A stretch of 64,000 nucleotides of DNA. Origin: Rosistilla ulvae. GTDB lineage: Bacteria > Planctomycetota > Planctomycetia > Pirellulales > Pirellulaceae. Positions 57,609 to 64,000 of the stretch are shown here, one piece after another. Position numbers and translations under genes: made by a program. The DNA lies in the NCBI RefSeq assembly GCF_007741475.1, contig NZ_CP036261.1, forward strand, positions 4,155,798 to 4,219,797, given 5' to 3'. Numbering within the stretch: position 1 is the stretch's first letter; each line of letters opens with the position of its first letter. The notes beneath the pieces are model-generated. The model did not search any database and was not told where the DNA came from. It saw only the letters and a list, made by a program, of their open reading frames with translations.

Positions 57609-59742
57609 CGTTTTGGTTTTGGGTCAGTTCTCTGACCATTGGTTTATCAACGGCATCGCGATCCTTGCGGTCGCGATCATCGGATTGCTCTTTCTGCTGG
57701 CCAGTTTCGCCGCGATGGCAAACCAGTTCTACCGCAAGGTCGGCCCCGACGAGGCGATCGTTCGAAGCGGTTGGGGCAAGATTCGCGTCGCCACCGGCAA
57801 CGGTATCTTCGTCGTTCCTGTGATCCATCAATACGAGAAGATGGACCTGACGCTGAAGAGCTTCGAAATCGCCCGTGAAGGTTCCGAGGGTTTGATCTGC
57901 CAAGACAACATCCGCGCCGACATCAAAGTCGCCTTCTTCATCCGTGTCGACAAGAGCGAAGAAGAGATCCGCGAGGTCGCGCAATCGATCGGCGCCAAAC
58001 GCTGCAGCCAGATCGATACACTGCGTGAACTGTTCGACGCCAAGTTCAGTGAAGCACTGAAAACCGTCGGCAAGCAGTTTGACTTCGTCGACCTGTACGA
58101 CAAACGCGATAACTTCAAGGATCAGATCCTGAAAGTCATCGGTACCGATCTGAACGGCTACCGACTGGACGATGCGGCGATCGACTTCTTGGAACAGACG
58201 CCGCTGGAACTGCTGAACCCGAACAACATTCTCGATGCCGAGGGTATCAAGAAGATCACCGAATTGACCTCTAAAGAAAAGGTCAAAGAGAACGCCTTCA
58301 CGCGTGAAAAAGAGAAGACGCTGAAGCAACAGGACGTCGAGGCGGAAGAGACGATTCTGCAGCTGGAAAAGCAACGCATCGAAGCCAACGAAAAACAACA
58401 ACGCGAAGTCACCGAGATCTCCGCTCGCGAACGCGCCGCGGCGAAGAAGGTTCAAGAGGAACAACGGCTGGAGTCCGAACGAGCTCGGATCACCACCGAA
58501 GAGGAACTGGGCGTCGCCAACGAAAACAAGGAACGCCAGGTCTTGGTCGCGTTGCGTGCCAAGGAACGCACCGACGGGATCGAACAGGAACGCGTCCTGA
58601 AGGATCGCGAACTGGAAGCGACCGAGCGTGAACGCGTCGTCGGCATCGCTCAAGTCGAAAAAGAGAAAGCGATCGAAGTCGAGAAGCGGAACATACAAGA
58701 GGTCATCCGCGAACGCGTGGCGGTTGAACGAGCCGTCGTCGAAGAACAGGAAAAGATCAAGGATACCGAAGAGTTCGCGGCGGCGGACCGGCTGAAAAAG
58801 GTTCAGATCACCGCGGCGTCGATGACCGCCGAAGAATCGTTGATCAAAGAAACGAAGGCAGCCGAAGCGGCCAAGATGGCGGCCGAACTGTTGGCCGACA
58901 AAATCCGCATCGAAGCCGAAGCGTCTCGCGATCGGTCGGAGAAAGAAATGCAAGCGGCCAAGATGACGGCCGAAGCCGATGCAGCGAAAGCCGCGGCCAG
59001 CGGATTGGCTGAAGCCAAGGTGCAAGAAGCTCGCGCCGCATCGATGGAAAAAGAAGGCACCGCCGAAGCGGTCATCATCGAAAAGAAAGCTGTCGCCGAA
59101 GCGAAGGGTATCGAAGCCCGTGCTACTGCGATCGAGAAGGAAGGCTTGGCCGAAGCCAACGTCATGCAACAGAAGTACAGCAGCGAAGCGACCGGCATCA
59201 CCGAGAAGGCCGAAGCGATGAAGCTGTTGGACGGTGTCGGCAAAGAACACGAAGAGTTCAAGCTCAAACTGGACAAGGACAAGCAGGTCGAGATCGCGGC
59301 GATCGACGCACAACGCGGCATCGCCGAATCGCAAGCCGGTGTGGTTGGCGAAGCACTCAAAGCCGCTCGCATCGACATCGTCGGTGGCGATGGCGAGTTC
59401 TTCGACCAGATCACTTCGGCGGTCAAGGGTGGCAAGGCGATCGATCGCTTTGTCTACAACAGCCGCGTAGCGACCGACGTCAAACAGACCTTCTTCAACG
59501 GCGACCCCGACTACTTCCGGGACAACCTGATGGACCTGGTCAACAAGTTCAACCTCAGCACCGACGACATCAAGGATCTTTCGATCGCCGCCTTGATCGC
59601 CAAGCTGATGGGACTGGCCAATACCGATGAAACCCGCAACCAACTGGGCAGCCTGTTAGGGATGGCCAGCACCGCCGGGATCACCGAACGCAAGGTCGGT
59701 AAACTGGAAGCGAAGCCGTTGCAGAACGGGGCGAAGAGCTAA
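57601..59742 (+). CDS. yqiK: flotillin-like SPFH protein (YqiK type)
   Basis: A 713-residue membrane-raft protein. One N-terminal hairpin or anchor, ILAVAIIGLLFLLASFAAMA (about 20-39), precedes the SPFH domain (about 45-225) with GKIRVATGNGIFVVPVIHQY and DNIRADIKVAFFIRVD. From about 240 to 560 the chain is a very long charged coiled coil rich in E, K, R and A. A later A/E repeat (for example AEAKVQEARAASMEKEG) and a folded C-terminal region (about 595-713) follow. Flotillins assemble membrane microdomains. E. coli YqiK is shorter (about 550 residues), so the coiled coil is longer here. A terminator follows at 59756-59797. Confidence 0.9.
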   Translation: MSSVLVLGQFSDHWFINGIAILAVAIIGLLFLLASFAAMANQFYRKVGPDEAIVRSGWGKIRVATGNGIFVVPVIHQYEKMDLTLKSFEIAREGSEGLICQDNIRADIKVAFFIRVDKSEEEIREVAQSIGAKRCSQIDTLRELFDAKFSEALKTVGKQFDFVDLYDKRDNFKDQILKVIGTDLNGYRLDDAAIDFLEQTPLELLNPNNILDAEGIKKITELTSKEKVKENAFTREKEKTLKQQDVEAEETILQLEKQRIEANEKQQREVTEISARERAAAKKVQEEQRLESERARITTEEELGVANENKERQVLVALRAKERTDGIEQERVLKDRELEATERERVVGIAQVEKEKAIEVEKRNIQEVIRERVAVERAVVEEQEKIKDTEEFAAADRLKKVQITAASMTAEESLIKETKAAEAAKMAAELLADKIRIEAEASRDRSEKEMQAAKMTAEADAAKAAASGLAEAKVQEARAASMEKEGTAEAVIIEKKAVAEAKGIEARATAIEKEGLAEANVMQQKYSSEATGITEKAEAMKLLDGVGKEHEEFKLKLDKDKQVEIAAIDAQRGIAESQAGVVGEALKAARIDIVGGDGEFFDQITSAVKGGKAIDRFVYNSRVATDVKQTFFNGDPDYFRDNLMDLVNKFNLSTDDIKDLSIAALIAKLMGLANTDETRNQLGSLLGMASTAGITERKVGKLEAKPLQNGAKS

Positions 59743-59755
59743 CCAGCTGACAGCC

Positions 59756-59797
59756 CGATCGCCCCGAGGGATTCCCTGGGGGCGGTCGTCATTTTTT
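59756..59797 (+). terminator. intrinsic terminator between the flotillin and ATPase genes
   Basis: A long hairpin (CGATCGCCCC..GGGGGCGGTCG with one G.T pair and a mismatch, inner AGGG/CCCT) followed by ATTTTTT. It separates the YqiJ/YqiK operon from the ATPase gene, which therefore has, at least partly, its own promoter. Confidence 0.8.
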
Positions 59798-59978
59798 GCA
59801 CCATGCTTCCACGCCGTTGCATCGACGTTTTTTGCCCAGCCGACGGAGCATCGCCTCCGCTCGCGCTGGCAAACGCGTTTGATGACAGCCCAACAAACGT
59901 TGGCCGTCGCGGCTCTCAGTCAATCGAACACCGCCGCCCCATCGGGACGCCGCACCGCACGGGGATGAACGAACACCT

Positions 59979-62900
59979 ATGAGCGAAACAAAACTTGCTG
60001 CCGGAACGTACGAGATCCTCCGCAACCGGATGCGTGATGCGGCCGGTGAACTCCGCTCGCGGTTGGACCAACTCAACGCCGACCGCTCCGAAGTCTTCGG
60101 CAACATCGACACGGTCCTGCTGGCGACCGAGCGAATCACCACCGAACACAACTGCGTGCCGCGCGATCTGTTGCCCGTCGGCAAACATTTCCTGTTTGGA
60201 TACAACGTCCAATTTGGTCTGAAGACCGAAACCCATCTGAACGACGTCTTCGCCGTCTATCGTTTCGAAGACCACCAGTTCCACGAAGAGTCGCTCGAAT
60301 TGATCGGCGAGGAGCGTTTCGAACGCGACTTCCACGAGATCTATCGCTACTACAAAGGGGCGGCGTTCGCGAAGTTCTTTCAGACCGGCCCGTTCGTCCA
60401 CATGGTCTTTCGCGTCGGCAAAAATCCGTCCGACATCAAGACGTTCAAATGGCGGATCCAAGCGGGCCAACTGCAATACATCGATAACCGCAGCGATCAC
60501 GAGGTCCGATACCCGCCGCAGCACGAATTCCTTTGGAAGCGGACGACGCGCGATCAACACGTCGCCGGCGTGCATCCTCATATCTCGATCGAAGACCAAG
60601 TCTTTGTCGAAACCGTTGGCGGCGATCTAACGATCAAAGTCGAAAACAGTACGCAAAGCGGCCGCGGAATTTACGCCGAACCTGTCGACAACGCCGACCA
60701 AACACTCGACGATGCGGAAACCTATTACGCATTGTTGGGCAATCTGATCCTGCTGAAGATCCTTCCCTATCAAGAGCGCAACTACCGCTATCTGCTGTAC
60801 AACGCAAAGATCCAAAAAGCGATGCGGTTGGATGCGATCGAGCACTCCTGCGTGCTGTTGCCCGACGATCACGGGATCATCTTCCCCGACGGCTATTACC
60901 TGCAAACCGGCGAATACAAGATCTTCGACCACGGCCTGACCGACTTGATCTATGAGAAGACGATCGCCGCCCCCAACGGCGAAGACTTCATCTATCTGTT
61001 CTACAATCGCGCCAGCGGTGCCTATGTTCAACTGCGTTACAACCTGATCCGGCAACAAGTCGAAACGCCATTGGTTTGCCATGGCCAAGCGTTTTTCCAC
61101 GCCGGCGAAATGGTTTGCTTCAAAGGACAAGACGACCAACCGCAGAAGCACCACGCGCTGCAGATCTGGCAAACGCCCTTTGTCGGTTCCGACTTCGTTC
61201 CCGACAGCAACACCGATTCGCTGCTCTACAAGATCGGCAACAAAGAACTTGTCCGCGGGATGGCCGAATGCCATGAGATCCTGCAGCTGGTCGAGAAGGA
61301 CGATTCCTACGAGGGTCTGTACGTCGATCTCGTCAAAAAGACTTCCGACATCCTCGACAGTTACTTTTGGTTAGACAAAGCCGAAACGCACCATCCCGAT
61401 CAACCGCTGCGAGCCATCGGCGAGGCGTCGAAGAGTGCTGTCGAAGAGTTTGAAAAAGTAGTCCGCCTGCGCCGCGAAACCGAAGCGGCGACGGTCGTCG
61501 TCGAAGAGGCGGTCACTGAGTTGCTCAAGGCGATCGACCGATCGCGTTTCGAAGCCGTCGATGCCTTTGTCACGCGACTCGCCGAACTGCGGACGCAGCG
61601 TGGCCACGCGATCGGGCTCCGCGAATTGCGGTACGTCGACGAAGAACGTATCGAAAAACTGGAATCGCAAATCGGCGAACAGGCCGATCGGCTGAGCCGC
61701 CGCTGTGTCGAATTTATGTTATCCGACGGGGCGTTGGAACCGTACGAGGCGCGGGTCGAAAAAGCGGCAGCGTCCGTCCAAAGCATCGAAAAGGTGACCG
61801 ATGCAAAGCGGCTGGAAAAGGATATCGACGAAGCCGGCAGCCAATTGGAACTGCTGACCGAAACCGTCAGCAACCTGCAGATCGAAGATACGACGAAGCG
61901 GACCGAGATCATCGACGGGATCAGCGACGTCTTCGCTTCGCTGAACCGAGTGCGTAGCGCTCTGAAGGCTCGCATGGGCGATCTGGTCCGGACCGAGGGA
62001 CGCGCCGAGTTTGCATCGCAGTTGAAACTGCTGGATCAAACCGTCAACGGTTACCTCGACGTCTGCGACTCGCCTGAAAAGTGCGACAACTATCTGACCA
62101 AGGTGATGGTCCAACTGGAGGAACTCGAAGGGCGATTTGCCGAATTTGATGAGTTTGTTGGCCAGTTGGCGGAGAAACGTGAAGAGCTATACAACGCGTT
62201 TGAATCGCGGAAAGTTCAACTTGTCGAAGCCCGAAACCGCCGTGCCGAAGCGCTCGGTTCGGCCGCAGATCGGATCCTGAAAGGGATCGCATCGCGGATG
62301 AAATCGTTCGACACTGTCGACACGATCCATGCCTATTTCGCCGCCGACCTGATGGTCGAAAAGGTGCGAGGCATCGTCAACCAGCTGACGGAATTGGACG
62401 ATACCGTCCGCATCGAAGACATCCAGAGCCGACTGAAGAGCGTCCGCGAAGATGCGATCCGGCAATTGAAGGATCGCCAGGAACTGTTCGTCGACGGCGG
62501 CACCGGGATCAAATTGGGCAAGCATCAATTTGGCGTCAACACCCAGACGTTGGATCTGACGACGGTGATGCGGAACGATCAACTGAATCTCCACCTGACG
62601 GGGACTCAGTTTTTTGAACCGCTGTCGCATCCCGACCTCGATGACGTCCACGACTTGATGAATCAGGAAGTGGTCAGCGAAAACCGCGATGTCTACCGCG
62701 GCGAATACTTGGCCTATGCACTCTACAATGAACTGTCGCAGCCGGCGCGGCGAAAGCACGTTGCGAAAGATTCCGAAACATCGCAGGACGACGACGCGGG
62801 AGAGGAAGCCGCCGAATCGAACCGCGACGACGATACCGCGCCGCACATGGACAAGCGGACTTTCGAAAGACTGCCCGAAGCCGAACAGATCCGTTGGGTG

Positions 62901-64000
62901 CAGCAGCAGATGTCGGGGCGTTACTCCGAAGGCTACGCCAAGGGTGTTCACGACCACGACGCGGCGAAGCTGTTAGCCGCCTTGCTGAAGATCGACCGCA
63001 CGATCGGTCTCGCCAAACATCGCCCCGACGTCCGAGCGGCGGCTTGGTATTGGTGGTCGCATCTGTTGATCGGCGGCACGCGGAAGATGTACACCGGCTG
63101 GATCGGGGGCTTTCAAAAATTGGCCCAGGCGTTCCCGCAAGCCCAGCCGGCCGTCGAGTTCCGCGCCCGTTTGACCGCGGAAATTGCTGACGATCCGACG
63201 TTCGCCGACCTCTTTGCCGATGTCCGGCCCGAGGAAGCCGCAGCCTACCTATTCGATCAATTGGTCGACCCAAGCGATCTCCCAGTCGTTAGCCGTCGCG
63301 CGGCACGGTTGTACGAAGACTTTTGCGAACACGTCGTCGGGGAAGAGCGGCAGAGCTTGGTCGCCGCAGGCCTGAAAGACAACGCCAAACAGCCAGCCGA
63401 ATCGATGGTCTTGGCTCGCAACTGGTCTGCCGCATTTTTGGCGATGCATTACGACCACGACGGTCTCGATTCGAACGATCTCTATCGCGACGAACTGGCG
63501 CGGCTGCTGATCGACGGTGCTCCCGATCCGGCTCAGATCTCCGACGCTCACGTCGCGGTCGAACTGACGAACCTCGCTGGCGCCCATCGCCGCATCAACA
63601 AGGGGCAGATGACGCTCCGCTATCACGACATCTTCCAACGCTTGGGACACTTCACGCGTGAGACCGTTCCGCGTTTCCAACGTTTGCACGACACGAAACA
63701 GCGACTGGTCGACGAGGCTCGCGACGCGATGAAGCTGGAAGAGTTCCGGCCTCGCGTCCTAACCAGCTTTGTTCGCAACCGCTTGTTGGACGAAGTCTAT
63801 CTGCCGATGATCGGCGACAACCTCGCGAAACAGATCGGCGTGGCAGGCGAAGGGAAGCGGACCGATCGGATGGGCCTGCTGCTGCTGATAAGTCCTCCCG
63901 GTTACGGCAAGACGACCCTGATGGAATACATCGCCAATCGGCTGGGGATCATCTTTATGAAGATCAACGGCCCCGCGATCGGTCATGGCGTGACCTCCTT
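59979..64000 (+). CDS. large 'DNA repair ATPase' family protein, C-terminus beyond window edge
   Basis: An open frame from ATG 59979 to the right edge (1340 codons seen, no stop). The N-terminal part resembles the 'DNA repair ATPase' family of large actinobacterial and planctomycete proteins: MSETKLAAGTYEILRNRM, then CVPRDLLPVGKHFLFGYNV near 52-70, a charged region to about 480, and coiled-coil stretches rich in Glu/Lys/Arg near 480-760. A Walker A motif SPPGYGKTTLMEYI appears at about 1305-1318, followed by IFMKINGPAIGHGVTS at the edge, so the AAA+ ATPase domain is C-terminal and only begins here. The role is unproven despite the name. The neighbouring YqiJ/YqiK genes are a recurring setting, but the terminator at 59756-59797 lies between. 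Confidence 0.88.
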   Translation, partial: MSETKLAAGTYEILRNRMRDAAGELRSRLDQLNADRSEVFGNIDTVLLATERITTEHNCVPRDLLPVGKHFLFGYNVQFGLKTETHLNDVFAVYRFEDHQFHEESLELIGEERFERDFHEIYRYYKGAAFAKFFQTGPFVHMVFRVGKNPSDIKTFKWRIQAGQLQYIDNRSDHEVRYPPQHEFLWKRTTRDQHVAGVHPHISIEDQVFVETVGGDLTIKVENSTQSGRGIYAEPVDNADQTLDDAETYYALLGNLILLKILPYQERNYRYLLYNAKIQKAMRLDAIEHSCVLLPDDHGIIFPDGYYLQTGEYKIFDHGLTDLIYEKTIAAPNGEDFIYLFYNRASGAYVQLRYNLIRQQVETPLVCHGQAFFHAGEMVCFKGQDDQPQKHHALQIWQTPFVGSDFVPDSNTDSLLYKIGNKELVRGMAECHEILQLVEKDDSYEGLYVDLVKKTSDILDSYFWLDKAETHHPDQPLRAIGEASKSAVEEFEKVVRLRRETEAATVVVEEAVTELLKAIDRSRFEAVDAFVTRLAELRTQRGHAIGLRELRYVDEERIEKLESQIGEQADRLSRRCVEFMLSDGALEPYEARVEKAAASVQSIEKVTDAKRLEKDIDEAGSQLELLTETVSNLQIEDTTKRTEIIDGISDVFASLNRVRSALKARMGDLVRTEGRAEFASQLKLLDQTVNGYLDVCDSPEKCDNYLTKVMVQLEELEGRFAEFDEFVGQLAEKREELYNAFESRKVQLVEARNRRAEALGSAADRILKGIASRMKSFDTVDTIHAYFAADLMVEKVRGIVNQLTELDDTVRIEDIQSRLKSVREDAIRQLKDRQELFVDGGTGIKLGKHQFGVNTQTLDLTTVMRNDQLNLHLTGTQFFEPLSHPDLDDVHDLMNQEVVSENRDVYRGEYLAYALYNELSQPARRKHVAKDSETSQDDDAGEEAAESNRDDDTAPHMDKRTFERLPEAEQIRWVQQQMSGRYSEGYAKGVHDHDAAKLLAALLKIDRTIGLAKHRPDVRAAAWYWWSHLLIGGTRKMYTGWIGGFQKLAQAFPQAQPAVEFRARLTAEIADDPTFADLFADVRPEEAAAYLFDQLVDPSDLPVVSRRAARLYEDFCEHVVGEERQSLVAAGLKDNAKQPAESMVLARNWSAAFLAMHYDHDGLDSNDLYRDELARLLIDGAPDPAQISDAHVAVELTNLAGAHRRINKGQMTLRYHDIFQRLGHFTRETVPRFQRLHDTKQRLVDEARDAMKLEEFRPRVLTSFVRNRLLDEVYLPMIGDNLAKQIGVAGEGKRTDRMGLLLLISPPGYGKTTLMEYIANRLGIIFMKINGPAIGHGVTS

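Noticed and set aside
57577-59643. 688-residue minus-strand open frame over the flotillin gene
   Set aside because: A mirror frame of the coiled-coil repeat (E/K codons read in reverse give long F/L/D-rich frames); the plus frame has SPFH and anchor motifs.

Overview
The window reads as a stretch of a planctomycete chromosome (Planctomycetota, most likely Pirellulaceae). The strongest markers are the operon at 50653-56607, a Big2/DUF1549/DUF1553 protein, a PPC-domain secreted protein and a DUF1501 Tat-exported protein, a combination typical of that phylum. Most genes lack a clear Shine-Dalgarno sequence, and starts are often set by 1-4 nt overlaps with the previous stop. Base composition changes across the window: sampled 60-base lines in the polysaccharide region fall as low as 24/60 G+C (25021-25080), against 39/60 in the cydA region (40021-40080).

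Region 1 (1-38056, all minus strand) is a large surface or exopolysaccharide locus. Read in transcription order from 38056 downwards, it starts with nucleotide-sugar genes (an RmlD-like reductase and rfbA) and the ABC exporter (Wzm, Wzt). These are followed by FkbM and other methyltransferases and about fourteen glycosyltransferases of the GT2, GT4 and CgeB types. Further on come sulfotransferases, an OafA-type acyltransferase, an AlgI-like MBOAT with two SGNH proteins (an O-acetylation module), a PEP-CTERM protein and a Wzy-like polymerase. Three genes here are damaged. An asparagine synthetase remnant (32649-33482) has lost its N-terminal half. One sulfotransferase has an in-frame TAA (16859-17650). 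A second sulfotransferase has no start codon for its conserved frame and two opposite frameshifts (17679-18466).

Region 2 (38057-42406, plus strand) holds a long gene-free stretch with hairpins, an hsp20 gene and cydAB (cytochrome bd oxidase). Region 3 (42430-49991, minus strand) begins with an isoprenylcysteine methyltransferase-like protein. It then holds a second set of nucleotide-sugar genes: a CDP-paratose-epimerase-like SDR, gmd, rfbB, wecB and UDP-glucose dehydrogenase. A nucleotidyltransferase-fold gene of unknown role overlaps wecB. The dTDP-sugar pathway is therefore split: rfbA and the reductase lie in region 1, rfbB in region 3.

Region 4 (50653-56607, plus strand) is the Big2/DUF1549/DUF1553, PPC and DUF1501 operon, closed by a perfect intrinsic terminator. 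Region 5 (56955-64000, plus strand) holds a YqiJ-like membrane protein, a YqiK-type flotillin and a very large 'DNA repair ATPase' that runs off the right edge. A terminator sits between the flotillin and the ATPase. No rRNA, tRNA, CRISPR array or insertion sequence was recognised.
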